NCBI GenBank assembly: GCA_963822905.1
Contig: CAWGJF010000007.1
Span: 248,001 to 312,000 of the forward strand
DNA from: CAWGJF01 sp963822905
GTDB lineage: Bacteria > Bacteroidota > Ignavibacteria > Ignavibacteriales > Ignavibacteriaceae
Direction: 5' to 3'
DNA: 64,000 nucleotides
Below the pieces are notes generated by a model. It ran no database searches and was not told the DNA's origin. It saw only the letters and a list, made by a program, of their open reading frames with translations. Of this stretch, positions 52,069 through 61,678 are shown piece after piece (the stretch's first letter is position 1; each line of letters opens with the position of its first letter). Both the position numbers and the translations under genes were made by a program.

Positions 52069-52154
52069 GTAGTTTTCCCCATTCTGTATTAAAATAGAAC
52101 CAGAGATTTTAATAATTAACTAACTCAAAATAATAACAAAGAAAGAGGAAAAAA

Positions 52155-52469
52155 GTGATAATGGAAAAGTGGGCTGACTTTCTGGTTTCTGCCGTCAGAC
52201 ACCAGGTGGATTCGGGGAAAAGGATTGCTTCACATTTTAAAATTCATTCAGATAAAGGAAGCTATATCGGGGAAAGTACAACCTGGACAAAAGAAGAAGT
52301 ACTTAAAGCAATCTCGGACGGGAATTCCTTTATGACAATTTACAGAGAGAGAAACGGGAACTGGAGAAGAGGAATGTTTGTATCATTAGCTAAAGTTGAA
52401 GAATTGTTTTTACGAACCGATTCACAAAAACTGGCAGGTGATAATCTAACTGAATTGCCGGATTTTTAA
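52155..52469 (+). CDS. DUF3892-domain protein
   Basis: The protein has 104 residues from GTG (or 102 from the ATG at 52161); a GAGG site favours the GTG. The whole chain is a DUF3892 domain: FLVSAVRHQVDSGKRIASHFKIH, TTWTKEEVLKAISDGNSF, and LFLRTDSQKLAGDNLTELPDF at the end. The role of this family is unknown. Palindrome pair B precedes it, and a nuclease-like gene follows after 48 bases. Confidence 0.8.
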   Translation: MIMEKWADFLVSAVRHQVDSGKRIASHFKIHSDKGSYIGESTTWTKEEVLKAISDGNSFMTIYRERNGNWRRGMFVSLAKVEELFLRTDSQKLAGDNLTELPDF

Positions 52470-52517
52470 TTACAATTTTCAAATTAATTTATCAAAATTA
52501 AATAGCAGGCTTAAACT

Positions 52518-52847
52518 ATGTTAACAAATGTAATTTCTGAACCTTTTAACTTGATTGGACAGGTCAATAAGGTTTGCGACTCGATTCATGGATTTGCAGT
52601 TAAAATTGTTGATGAAGATACTTTCCAGATGAGGGTAACCTGGTCATCACCTAAAAACAAATTCCTTTATCAAAACCAGGAAACAATTTGTATCTCATCA
52701 ATTGATGCTCCGGAACTTTACCATCCAAGTGAGTCAAGAGACAGAGAAGATATGGAATGGAAATTTCGGGGCAAAATTGTAAAATGTAACGTAAAGGATC
52801 GGGTTTCAGATGGAAAATTAGTTTGCACTATTGTTGGTGCATTTTAA
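52518..52847 (+). CDS. Small SNase-like (thermonuclease-fold) protein
   Basis: The protein has 109 residues. IVDEDTFQMRV, ICISSIDAPELYHP and GKIVKCNVKDRVSDGKLVCTIV match in order the VVDGDTI, RLIGIDAPE and GKKVxLxxDxYGRxLAxV pattern of staphylococcal-nuclease-like OB folds. The signal peptide is missing and the catalytic arginine/glutamate positions are not clearly conserved, so the protein may bind nucleic acid or protein without cutting. It follows a DUF3892 gene and shares its presumed regulation by palindrome pair B. Confidence 0.55.
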   Translation: MLTNVISEPFNLIGQVNKVCDSIHGFAVKIVDEDTFQMRVTWSSPKNKFLYQNQETICISSIDAPELYHPSESRDREDMEWKFRGKIVKCNVKDRVSDGKLVCTIVGAF

Positions 52848-52873
52848 TTTTACTTAAGATTTTATTACAGCTA

Positions 52874-54088
52874 TTAATTTAGCTGATGTGTTCTTCCACA
52901 CTTCGGGCAAACAACAACTTCGTTTTTATATTCGGGCGGAATTTTTAATCTTAATCCACATTCACAATTGATGAAAGAATAATTATTTACTTTCATCATT
53001 ATATCACCTGTATCACGTTGTGTCTGTTTCAAATTCAAAGGAGCTAATGGAACACCTATACCTTCACGCAAACCGATCTTTGTAGCATCGGACAATCCCG
53101 AATTAGGAATTATTACTGAGCTTCTTCCTTTTACTTTGCTGTAAGCCTGCTGGTAATCAGAATAGTTTGCTCCACCACCAATACTTCTCAATATTCTAAT
53201 TCTTTCAGAAATAGGCGGATGTGTGCTCGTAAGATCACTAAGTTTCATTCCTTTCGGCTTTAATGGATTAACAATAAACATCGGAGCAGTGACTTTGTTT
53301 GCAGATTTTAATTCTTCAGAAGATGAAGATATTTTTTGAAGAGCTGAAGCTAATCCTTCAGGATATCTTGTAAACCGTACAGCGGATGCATCTGCTAAAT
53401 ATTCCCTTCTTCTGGAAATTGCAAAGTAAAGAAGTTGTGCCATTATTGGTGCAAGTATTGCAAACAGAATTGCAACAGCTAAAAATATAAGTTGTGCTTG
53501 TCCGCTGTCTTTTGATTTTGATCTGTATCTACCTCCCCCACCTGTAAACCAGAAGCTTCTTAAAAATACTTGTGATATAAGAACAATTGCACCGAGCATC
53601 ATTCCCGCAAAAGTCATAAACAAAATATCCCGGTTTACTATATGCGACATTTCGTGTGCAATAACTCCTTGTAATTCATCTCTGTTTAACCTTGCAAGTA
53701 ACCCTGCAGTAACGGCAATTGCAGTATTTTCCGGTTTGACTCCGGTTGCAAATGCATTAGGCGCTTCAGAATTAATAATGTAAATCTTCGGCATATACTT
53801 CCAACCGGAAGCAATTTTCATTTCTTCGACAACGTTGAATAATTGAGGATGGACTTCCTGAGTAACTTCCTGTGCACCGCTTACTGCAAGTAATATTTTA
53901 CTACCTGAAAAGTAGCTGACCAAAGAAAGGATTCCCCAGAGAACCAATGCGAAAAAAACGCCTACATAACCTCCATTTTCTGATAGGTAGGCGCTTCCGA
54001 TCACAAATCCTAAGAGGATTAGTACGATACCAAGAGCAATGAAGAGGACAAGTGATTTTCGCTTGTTGGCACTTATTAATTCCCACAT
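52874..54088 (-). CDS. M48-family membrane metalloprotease, HtpX-like, with zinc ribbon
   Basis: The protein has 404 residues. Two N-terminal membrane helices (about 10-65) come first, then the M48 domain with VIAHEMSHIVNRD as zinc motif and a glutamate in the helix EYLADASAVR. Two further hydrophobic segments flank the active site (about 155-240). The C-terminus has a zinc ribbon (CECGLRLKIPPEY and CPKCGRTHQL). The family degrades damaged membrane proteins under heat or envelope stress. Its neighbour is lemA, a common partner. Confidence 0.9.
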   Translation of the reverse strand: MWELISANKRKSLVLFIALGIVLILLGFVIGSAYLSENGGYVGVFFALVLWGILSLVSYFSGSKILLAVSGAQEVTQEVHPQLFNVVEEMKIASGWKYMPKIYIINSEAPNAFATGVKPENTAIAVTAGLLARLNRDELQGVIAHEMSHIVNRDILFMTFAGMMLGAIVLISQVFLRSFWFTGGGGRYRSKSKDSGQAQLIFLAVAILFAILAPIMAQLLYFAISRRREYLADASAVRFTRYPEGLASALQKISSSSEELKSANKVTAPMFIVNPLKPKGMKLSDLTSTHPPISERIRILRSIGGGANYSDYQQAYSKVKGRSSVIIPNSGLSDATKIGLREGIGVPLAPLNLKQTQRDTGDIMMKVNNYSFINCECGLRLKIPPEYKNEVVVCPKCGRTHQLN

Positions 54089-54108
54089 AACAATAATTTA
54101 AAAGAAAT

Positions 54109-54663
54109 TTAAAAACTAACTTTTGGAACCTGTCGTTCTGAGGGTTCTTCAATTTCAAAAAACTCTTCTTGTTTAAATCCAAACATTCCAGCCATAATGT
54201 TAGAAGGAAACATCTGGATTTTGTTGTTATAAAATAACACTTGGTCATTATAATTTTGTCTTGAGAAAGATATTTTATTTTCGGTAGCAGTCAACTCTTC
54301 CTGCAGAGCCAGAAAATTTTGGTTTGCTTTTAAATCTGGATAATTTTCAATTTGAACCCGGAGCTGACCCAAAGCACCACTAAGCATACCTTCAGCTTTA
54401 GATTTTTCTCCAACCGAACCTGCACCCATTGCCTGGCTTCTGTATTTAGTTACATTTTCAAGTAGTTCACGTTAATGTTTCATGTAACCTTTTACAGTTT
54501 CAATCAGGTTTGGAATAAGATCGTGTCTTCTTTTTAATTGTACTTCAATTTGAGACCATGCATTTTTAACCTGATTACGCAATTGAACTAGCGAGTTGTA
54601 CATTGAAATTGCCATAATAGCAACAAGTACAACCAACACAATTACTACAATTAATACCGCCAT
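54109..54663 (-). pseudogene. lemA: lemA interrupted by an in-frame stop codon
   Basis: The gene reads as a normal LemA protein of about 184 residues: an N-terminal membrane helix (LIVVIVLVVLVAIMAISMY), then the helical coiled-coil with LVQLRNQVKNAWSQIEVQLKRRHDLIPNLIETVKGYMKH, and the C-terminal helices beginning RELLENVTKYRSQAMGAGSVG. A TAA (54472-54474) replaces the expected GAA codon (KHERE). One G-to-T change on the minus strand would explain this and no frameshift is needed. It may be a sequencing error, a recent mutation, or a truncated 63-residue product. HtpX-like and zinc-ribbon genes flank it. Confidence 0.85.
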
Positions 54664-54678
54664 TTGATTTTTCTCCTA

Positions 54679-55077
54679 CTAATTAGTAGTTAGTTTATTT
54701 TCAAACATTTGTTTTAAAAGAGATATAATTTTGTTCTCTTTTCCCTTTAATCCAAGCAGAAGCACTTTTTCAAGTTCACCTTTATCAAACCATAAACCGT
54801 GATTTTTCGGACATTTGTCAATTAGAACTTCCCCATTATTTCCAACCGAAACCTTCGACATTTTCTTTGAACATCTGGGACATTTATAAGATTTTTCTTC
54901 GCTCTTTAGATCCTGTTTAAATATACTATTGATATATTTTCTCTCTTCATTGTTATCTATCATGAGTTCAAGTTCACCCGAATCGAGCCAAATTCCCCCA
55001 CAATGAGTACAATAATCTATTTCAATCTGCTCAAGTTCAAGCACGATCATTGGCATATTATCAACTGGACAATTCAT
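54679..55077 (-). CDS. zf-TFIIB-type zinc-ribbon protein
   Basis: The protein has 132 residues with two zinc-ribbon units: CPVD-x-MP and CTHCGGIWLDSGELELM, and CPRCSKKMSKV and CPKNHGLWFDKGELEKVL. The second cysteine of some pairs is changed to aspartate or histidine. It has no membrane segment. Such proteins are of unknown role and are often found next to lemA and HtpX-like genes, as here. Confidence 0.8.
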   Translation of the reverse strand: MNCPVDNMPMIVLELEQIEIDYCTHCGGIWLDSGELELMIDNNEERKYINSIFKQDLKSEEKSYKCPRCSKKMSKVSVGNNGEVLIDKCPKNHGLWFDKGELEKVLLLGLKGKENKIISLLKQMFENKLTTN

Positions 55078-55111
55078 TTCTAATATTACTTTCTATGTAA
55101 ACCTTAATAAA

Positions 55112-55954
55112 CTAAAAAAGAGTATAAGATATCCCAAGCTGTAACGCTTCTTTAACCTGTGTTTTTAAAGTCTCATTAACATCATAAATAACAAGGACTC
55201 CAAAGTTAACATTAATATAATCGTTTACTTTAGCAGTTATCATATTATCCCACCTCACATCCCAAACCGCCAGATCTTCAAAGCTACCAAATAATCTCAA
55301 GTATGTTGAATAAGTCATATTTTCCATAAAAAGCCATTTGTACTCAGAAACTGATTCAATACCAGTTTCATTTTTAAACTTTTCAATCTTAGAAGTCATT
55401 GGATCATCCGAGTAGCTTGTAAATTTGTCAGTAATAGTTTGTTTAAACCCAACACCTAACCTTGTTGAAAAATTTGGTATCTGATCATAAATAAAACCAA
55501 GACCTTCTGTTAAATACAGTGGATCAAAGGAATTTACTATTTGTACGGCAGGATTAATTGAATAATCAAATCCTTTACTAACCGGGCTTCTTGCCGTGAC
55601 ACCTGCATATGGGCTGGCGGCCCAGCCAACATTATAAATCAATGTACTTTCAAAAAAGATCTCATTGTCATTTGTTCTGTACCCTTCCTTACCTAGCTTT
55701 GTCCTACCGTAAGCAAAACTAAGGTTGTTTCTCCATTTCCAGGGATCGCCAATGTAATCAATTCCAAAATTTGAGAAGAAGGTAAAAGCCAGAGAATTTT
55801 GTCCTCCTTGTGACCAGTTTGTAAATGCGACTTGGGAAAGATTTATACCAACTACTCCTTTAGGTGTCCAAAGAGTATCTTTTTTTTCATTATTGTTTTG
55901 TGAAAAAGCATTAATTGAATATAAAATGAAGATTGTAATTATTAAAGTTCTCAT
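55112..55954 (-). CDS. DUF3078 outer-membrane protein
   Basis: The protein has 280 residues with a signal peptide (about 1-18, NAFSQ). GVVGINLSQVAFTNWSQGGQNSLAF is the start of the DUF3078 domain, and alternating strands continue to the end (LQLGISYTLF), a barrel-like pattern. Members are outer-membrane proteins of Bacteroidota of unknown function. It stands alone, 37 bases from the next gene upstream on the same strand. Confidence 0.85.
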   Translation of the reverse strand: MRTLIITIFILYSINAFSQNNNEKKDTLWTPKGVVGINLSQVAFTNWSQGGQNSLAFTFFSNFGIDYIGDPWKWRNNLSFAYGRTKLGKEGYRTNDNEIFFESTLIYNVGWAASPYAGVTARSPVSKGFDYSINPAVQIVNSFDPLYLTEGLGFIYDQIPNFSTRLGVGFKQTITDKFTSYSDDPMTSKIEKFKNETGIESVSEYKWLFMENMTYSTYLRLFGSFEDLAVWDVRWDNMITAKVNDYINVNFGVLVIYDVNETLKTQVKEALQLGISYTLF

Positions 55955-55991
55955 TTATTTAATTTCCTTTTTATAGTGTATTAGTTATAAA

Positions 55992-56825
55992 TTAGCTTTT
56001 GATAAATTCTGAGAGAGGACCATTAGTCAAAATTAATTGCTTAATTTCTGAATAAGGTATTACTAATTCGGTAGGGCCTATTGCATAAGGGGCAATTTCA
56101 TAAGAATTATAGTAAAAAAGCAAACCAACTTTTAGTATTGCAAAATTGTCGTTCAGTTCAAATTTATTTTCATCAAACCAATATCCTGCCGAAGACAGAT
56201 CAGAATTCTCTTTAAGATTTTTTTGTTTTCTGAAAAATATTTCACCAATGGTATTCAATTGTTCTTCATAACTTTTAATAAAACATTCATCCAACGAAAC
56301 CTGTTCGCCGGTTGCAAGATAATAATTTGAATAAGCTATGTAGCTATTCGGATGTGCTCCCCCAAGAAAGGAATAATCTGAATATTCAATTGATAATATA
56401 TTTTTAGTTTGATTTTTGGTTTGTATAATTCTGTCAATCTGCCAACCCTGAGCTAATTTTGGATTTTCTTCGGCAACTATATTAAACTCTTTGAAGTATG
56501 CATCAATCAAGGAATCAAGAGAATCATATTCGCCCTCGTCAAGAATTGGCTGAAGTAACTGCAGCTTAATATTTTCGTTTATATCATCAACCGCTTTGTT
56601 GTTCTCACCTCCAATTAATTTTGGATATTCTATTTTAAGTTCTGCACAGTTTTGTAAATTTTCTTTTTTGCATCCATCGCTTTCCTTTTCAATTTTTATT
56701 TGCTCAATTTTTAATCTGTGTTTCTTTCCCGGGTTCTCTCCATCAGATTCAGTACTTTTACAAGAAATGAAAGTTAGCCCTAAAATAAACGTAAATGTAA
56801 ATATCAACTGATTTTTTTTATACAT
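55992..56825 (-). CDS. DUF3298 (RsiV-like) lipoprotein
   Basis: The protein has 277 residues. A lipobox (LTFISC, C22) follows the signal peptide. Residues about 65-275 match the DUF4163/DUF3298 pair: LSIEYSDYSFLGGAHPNSYIAY, ATGEQVSLDECF, YAIGPTELVIPYSEIKQLI. The fold is that of RsiV and of lysozyme-inhibitor-like proteins. The role here is unknown; it lies upstream of the DUF3078 gene and may be co-transcribed. Confidence 0.8.
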   Translation of the reverse strand: MYKKNQLIFTFTFILGLTFISCKSTESDGENPGKKHRLKIEQIKIEKESDGCKKENLQNCAELKIEYPKLIGGENNKAVDDINENIKLQLLQPILDEGEYDSLDSLIDAYFKEFNIVAEENPKLAQGWQIDRIIQTKNQTKNILSIEYSDYSFLGGAHPNSYIAYSNYYLATGEQVSLDECFIKSYEEQLNTIGEIFFRKQKNLKENSDLSSAGYWFDENKFELNDNFAILKVGLLFYYNSYEIAPYAIGPTELVIPYSEIKQLILTNGPLSEFIKS

Positions 56826-57072
56826 CTTACTTAAAGATTTATTTTGTAAAAAATAGTTTAATTTAAATTATTAAGTAATAGGCTTTCTAATTTCAAGAAC
56901 TTTCAAAAACCATTAATTAAAATTAAGAAAACTCGTGCAAATAATATTTGAATTGAATTCATCTAAATTGATATAGAATCAAACAACTATAAGTCAATTG
57001 TAAAGCAGATAATTACAAATTGAATAAATAAAGAACTCCGGACTCCAGCCCCATCTTCATTAGTAAATAAAC

Positions 57073-57104
57073 AAAAAGCCTCAAATTTTGTTGAGGCTTT
57101 TTTT
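57073..57104. terminator. Terminator following tRNA-Asn
   Basis: AAAAAGCCTCAA and TTGAGGCTTTTT flank the loop ATTTTG. On the minus strand it lies directly after the tRNA and ends in a T-run; it could work on the plus strand as well. Confidence 0.85.
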
Positions 57105-57113
57105 GCTCCATTG

Positions 57114-57185
<72 letters not shown>

Positions 57186-57712
57186 ATGTGCTTTAAGAAC
57201 GGGCGTAAATTTAATTACTGTCATATTAGCAATCAAGATTATTTTATTCTTGAATCTCCTATAATTTATCTTCTTCAATTTTAGGTTCGAATATCTTTTT
57301 ACTCTACTAATTCTAAATTTTGGATTGGAATAAATAATTAAAACCATCCAATTTCATTACCCGTCAGAATTGACAAAACAAAAATTGAAATTACAAAATA
57401 AGGTACTTCTTGCAAAAAATATTTATTTTTGACCAGTAATTATTACCGATACCTGTTGTATTTCACTTAATTTTCGTATATATCTTATGCAAACGTGGTC
57501 TGAGGCTAAGTAAAAATATTTTACATAAAATTTTAAATTCTTTCGAATTGACGACAAAACTTGTAAGGAATCAATCAATTTTTTGTCACAATAGTCGCAA
57601 CTAATTTTAGTGGCACTTAACTTGAAAATATTTATAACGAAGAGTTGAAAATAAAAATCTTAGGAATAGATCAGCTCTAATAATTCATTTACAATAACTA
57701 GGGGGTAAAAAA
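57186..57712. other. Intergenic region upstream of a lipoprotein gene
   Basis: This 527-bp gap has no convincing gene. It contains the palindrome GTAAAA-ATA-TTTTAC (57510-57524). A strong ribosome-binding site, AGGGGG (57700-57705), precedes the lipoprotein start. I see nothing else that I can name. Confidence 0.5.
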
Positions 57713-58378
57713 ATGAAGTCTTTCACAGTTGTGATTGTCTTGTTCTTTGTAGCTTTTGTTTTGTCTTCTTGTTCAAATGTTGAACAGGATTATTCACCAG
57801 TTTCTCCAGAAATTTCCAAAGTCAGTAATTCTTCTGACGCAAGTGCCTACAATTATCTGGAAACATTTTATCAGGCTAAAGTAGAATCATTTGGAACAAT
57901 CGATTTATTAAATGATTTGACAATCAATTGTCAATCAAAGAATTGGCCAAATCATCTTAGATTTGCATTTGTGATTTTGGAATATAATGGTAATTTGAAT
58001 TCACCTCACAATGTCATGGTAGTAGTAAATAATTTGGAATCGAATGTGATAAAGCTTCCCGGATACACCAGCAGTAATCTTAGAAATGTAAAGGTTTACT
58101 ATCCTTTAAATGCTGTTATTATTCCAGAACCAGGGTTGTCGGATTTTACATCATTAGATGAAATGAAAGTAGATTATTGGGAAGCAAATAAAAAAGCAAT
58201 TGTTTTATCAACAACAGATTGGAAAAGCAACTTAACAGATGCTTTTATTGAGATACAAATGAAATATCAAAATGTGCTTGTTTATGTCTCTAAACCAGAA
58301 CAGAAAGAAATTATTCTTCCTATGTTCGGCGATAAAGGTGTTTATAATGTAAACTTATTCGGTTTATTTCAGCAATAG
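57713..58378 (+). CDS. Lipoprotein of unknown function
   Basis: The protein has 221 residues. The signal peptide ends in a lipobox (VLSSC, C20), followed by a serine-rich linker. The mature part (about 45-221) is mixed strand and helix without motifs that I recognise. AGGGGG lies a few bases before the ATG and a strong terminator follows, so it is a single-gene unit. Confidence 0.7.
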   Translation: MKSFTVVIVLFFVAFVLSSCSNVEQDYSPVSPEISKVSNSSDASAYNYLETFYQAKVESFGTIDLLNDLTINCQSKNWPNHLRFAFVILEYNGNLNSPHNVMVVVNNLESNVIKLPGYTSSNLRNVKVYYPLNAVIIPEPGLSDFTSLDEMKVDYWEANKKAIVLSTTDWKSNLTDAFIEIQMKYQNVLVYVSKPEQKEIILPMFGDKGVYNVNLFGLFQQ

Positions 58379-58411
58379 AACTTCCTATCTCGACTCAACC
58401 ACAACCACCAT

Positions 58412-58436
58412 AAACCGGCTCGAAAGAGCCGGTTTT
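58412..58436 (+). terminator. Intrinsic terminator after the lipoprotein gene
   Basis: AAACCGGCTC and GAGCCGGTTT pair over ten bases around a GAAA loop and are followed by T. Confidence 0.9.
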
Positions 58437-58550
58437 AATATTTTAAAGATTTACATTTAAATAAACAAATATCATATTCAGTAGTTGAATATTTATTTAT
58501 TTTTGTCTAATTCTATATCGCAAATATTCAATAACTTCATATCTATCAAT

Positions 58551-60875
58551 ATGAAGAGAACTTTATTCATTCTATTCATTACCGCACTAGTTTTTCAACC
58601 CGGATTATACGGACTACAAAAAGACTATATTATTTCTGGATTTGTAAAAGATGCTATAACAGGAGAATCACTTGTTGGAACAAATGTATTATTGTACAAA
58701 GATTCAATTGATATTAATAGTCCACCATCAACAGGTTGTGCAACAAACAGATTTGGTTATTTTGTAATTCCATCATTGCAAAATGGTAATTATTATTTGA
58801 TAGTTAGACACCTTGGATATAGAACTTATATTACAAATGTAACTCTGGACGGAAATAAAAAGGTGGAAAACCTTTCTATCGAACTGAATCCGGAGAATAT
58901 TAAATTGGAAGAAGTAATAGTAAAAGGTGAGAAAACAGAAAAAACTTTAACTAGTACAATCGATATCTCCCCTGAACTTCTTTCAAAACTTCCAACCTTA
59001 ACCGGAGAAACTGACCTTTTCAAATCTTTGGAATTGTTGCCGGGAATTAGCAAAGCTTCAGAAATTTCAAATGGGTTATACATTCGTGGTGGTTCTCCGG
59101 ATCAAACGTTGACTTTAGTGGATGGGGTTATAGTCTATAATCCTGCACATTTAGGAAACATTGCAAGTACATTTAATTCAAATGCTATCAGCAATATTCG
59201 ATTAATAAAAGGTGCTTTTCCAGCAGAATACGGTGGAAGGTTATCCAGCATTTTAGATATTAAATTACGAGCAGGATCAAAAGAAAGAGAAAAAGGCAAA
59301 CTAGGAATTGGAACAATAAATTCTTTTGTTACATTTGAAGGTCCTTTAAAAGGGAATTCGACATACATGGTATCGGGCAGATATATGTATTATGATTTGA
59401 TTCAGAAAAATTTTAACAAAAAAAGTTCAATTCCGCGTTATAATTTCTTTGATGTAAATGCTAAGCTTAATTTTGTACTTTCAGCAAAAAACATTGTATC
59501 AATAAGCACATTATTCAGTAAAGATCATGTCTACAATCCTCCAACAACTAATGATACAGATTATGATATAGAATGGAAGAATGTTAATCTAAGTTTAAAT
59601 TGGCTCCAGGTAAATACTAAATCACTTTTATTAAATTCTATTTTTAGTTTTATTAATTACGAATTTTCTTCCAAAATTGGTGTTAATCCACAATCTGTAA
59701 CCTCGTATACATATTTCTCTAATCCAAATCTTACCGATTTATATTTTAGGCAAAATGCAGAATATAAATGGAATCAGGATCATAATTTAAAATTAGGATT
59801 TGAAATAGCACTGCATAATTACGATGTAGTGTATAGTGATAATTATTCAAATAATTTGGAGCTTGATCCTTTTGCAGGGAAAAATATTACTTCTATAGAA
59901 GCAGCACTTTATTTTCAAAATGAATCTGAATTTACATCTCGATTAAAAGCAAATTATGGAGGAAGATTTTATTATTTCGGAAGTAGAAAATATTTCCGGT
60001 TTGAACCAAGAATTTCAACCAGTTATGCTATTACAGATCAGTTTTTCATTAAAGGCGCATTTGCAATTGCTCACCAATTTCTACATCTGATCGTCAGAAA
60101 TGATATCACTTTACCAACTGATTTATGGTATCCATCGACTAAATCCTTGGGACCTCAAAAATCGACACAATATGTTTTAGGATTCGACAGTTACTGGCTA
60201 AATGAACAATATGAATTTTCTGTTGAAGGATATTATAAAGATATCAGAAACACAAACGAGTTTAAAAATAATCCAGTTTTAAATCCTTTCAATGATTCAA
60301 TTGAAGAACAATTTACAAGCGGAAGCGGCGAGGCTTATGGAATAGAATTTTTCCTGAACAAAAGAAGTGGACGATTTTCAGGATGGGTTGGTTATACTCT
60401 TTCCTGGTCTAAAAGACAATTTAACGAGTTGAATGCCGGTAGAGTTTTCTATTCAAGATATGATCGGCGGAATGACTTTTCAATTGTATTTACTTATGAA
60501 TTTTTGAAAAATTTAACCGCAGGGATAACCTGGATTTATGCCTCTGGACAAAGGTATTCTTTACCATTGGGACAATATATTTTTGATCCGGTTGGAACTG
60601 GTGGAGAACAAGAAATTCAATTTAATTATTCAGGAATTAATACATCAATGTTCCCGGATTACCATAAGCTAGATTTCAATCTTAACTATTCTTTCAACTG
60701 GTTTGGAAAAGATTTCTCAGCGTATCTAAATCTTTACAATATTTATAATCGACATAATGCTTTCGCGCAATATGTTACATCTAATGAACTACCTGATGGA
60801 ACCAAAAGAGCTGTTTTAAAAAGAATCACTTTGTTTCCATTTATTCCTTCAGTTGGATTAACGCTAAGCTTATGA
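58551..60875 (+). CDS. TonB-dependent receptor with carboxypeptidase-regulatory domain
   Basis: The start is placed at the ATG at 58551 (774 residues), which gives the signal peptide KRTLFILFITALVFQPGLYG; the longer frame from 58485 is unlikely. Residues about 28-105 form the carboxypeptidase-regulatory-like domain (ISGFVKDAITGESLVGTNVLL). The plug (about 130-230) has GLYIRGGSPDQTLTLVDGV and FPAEYGGRLSSILDI, and the barrel continues to the end (VGLTLSL). The DUF4249 lipoprotein gene starts four bases before the stop, a standard pair in Bacteroidota. The imported substrate is unknown. Confidence 0.9.
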   Translation: MKRTLFILFITALVFQPGLYGLQKDYIISGFVKDAITGESLVGTNVLLYKDSIDINSPPSTGCATNRFGYFVIPSLQNGNYYLIVRHLGYRTYITNVTLDGNKKVENLSIELNPENIKLEEVIVKGEKTEKTLTSTIDISPELLSKLPTLTGETDLFKSLELLPGISKASEISNGLYIRGGSPDQTLTLVDGVIVYNPAHLGNIASTFNSNAISNIRLIKGAFPAEYGGRLSSILDIKLRAGSKEREKGKLGIGTINSFVTFEGPLKGNSTYMVSGRYMYYDLIQKNFNKKSSIPRYNFFDVNAKLNFVLSAKNIVSISTLFSKDHVYNPPTTNDTDYDIEWKNVNLSLNWLQVNTKSLLLNSIFSFINYEFSSKIGVNPQSVTSYTYFSNPNLTDLYFRQNAEYKWNQDHNLKLGFEIALHNYDVVYSDNYSNNLELDPFAGKNITSIEAALYFQNESEFTSRLKANYGGRFYYFGSRKYFRFEPRISTSYAITDQFFIKGAFAIAHQFLHLIVRNDITLPTDLWYPSTKSLGPQKSTQYVLGFDSYWLNEQYEFSVEGYYKDIRNTNEFKNNPVLNPFNDSIEEQFTSGSGEAYGIEFFLNKRSGRFSGWVGYTLSWSKRQFNELNAGRVFYSRYDRRNDFSIVFTYEFLKNLTAGITWIYASGQRYSLPLGQYIFDPVGTGGEQEIQFNYSGINTSMFPDYHKLDFNLNYSFNWFGKDFSAYLNLYNIYNRHNAFAQYVTSNELPDGTKRAVLKRITLFPFIPSVGLTLSL

Positions 60876-61678
60876 CAAAAAAAATTATATGGTTTGTGTT
60901 AAATTGTTTCTTCATGATTTCCATTACCTCGTGCGACGTTGAAGAAGTTATCCCTCTTGAAGATACATACAGTGAGTACATTGTAGTTCAGGCAGAACTA
61001 CATCCTGAGCAAAAGTTTCCCGGAGTAAGGTTTACGAAAACATTACCACTTGGTGTTTCATTTGATATTAAAGACGCGGAACTAAAAAACGTCAGTGCGT
61101 ACCTTGTAAAAAATGGGTTTCAGGTAATACCTCTCTTTTATACATCTGATGGACTTTACAAACCCTTTTATGATTTTTATGTTAACGAAGGAGAGATTTA
61201 CGAGATCTACGCAGAAAGAGATGGTACATTTATCTATGGTAAAACAACCATCCCATACAAACCAAATATTACAGATGTAAATTACAATGTAAACGGATAT
61301 TATTATGAAGCAGATGTTCAGCCTGAATCGGATGAGGTTTATGGAGCATTATGGATAGTTTCTGGTAACCCTTCCATAACGGCAGAAGATTATTTTTCTG
61401 TTAATACACCATTTTCTGACCCGAATAATATGATAGCAGTCAGAACATCTTCTATCCCTGAAGAATATAGAAAACCAATTTATTCGGGGAAAAGATATAT
61501 TCAGGTTTTTTCATTCGATAAGTCATTCAGAAAATATTTTTATAGCAGAACATCTGGACAAGAAATAAATGATCCTTTCATACAAGGAGGCGGCACAGTA
61601 GAATGGAATATGCAGGGCAAAAATGTTATAGGAATGTTTGTCGGTGTTACACCCGGGGAAATAATTAATGTCAATTGA
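60872..61678 (+). CDS. DUF4249 family lipoprotein, receptor partner
   Basis: The protein has 268 residues with lipobox ITSC (C21). The rest matches DUF4249, with EYIVVQAELHPEQKFPGVRFTKT near the start, then a beta-rich region to the end. Such proteins are usually encoded directly after TonB-dependent receptors and may act as surface-exposed partners. The gene overlaps the receptor gene by four bases and the next gene by 11 bases, so all three form one operon. Confidence 0.85.
   Translation: MTKKIIWFVLNCFFMISITSCDVEEVIPLEDTYSEYIVVQAELHPEQKFPGVRFTKTLPLGVSFDIKDAELKNVSAYLVKNGFQVIPLFYTSDGLYKPFYDFYVNEGEIYEIYAERDGTFIYGKTTIPYKPNITDVNYNVNGYYYEADVQPESDEVYGALWIVSGNPSITAEDYFSVNTPFSDPNNMIAVRTSSIPEEYRKPIYSGKRYIQVFSFDKSFRKYFYSRTSGQEINDPFIQGGGTVEWNMQGKNVIGMFVGVTPGEIINVN

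Noticed and set aside
54109..54429. Independent 106-residue protein
   Set aside because: It is the C-terminal half of LemA in the same frame as the N-terminal half, separated by one stop codon.
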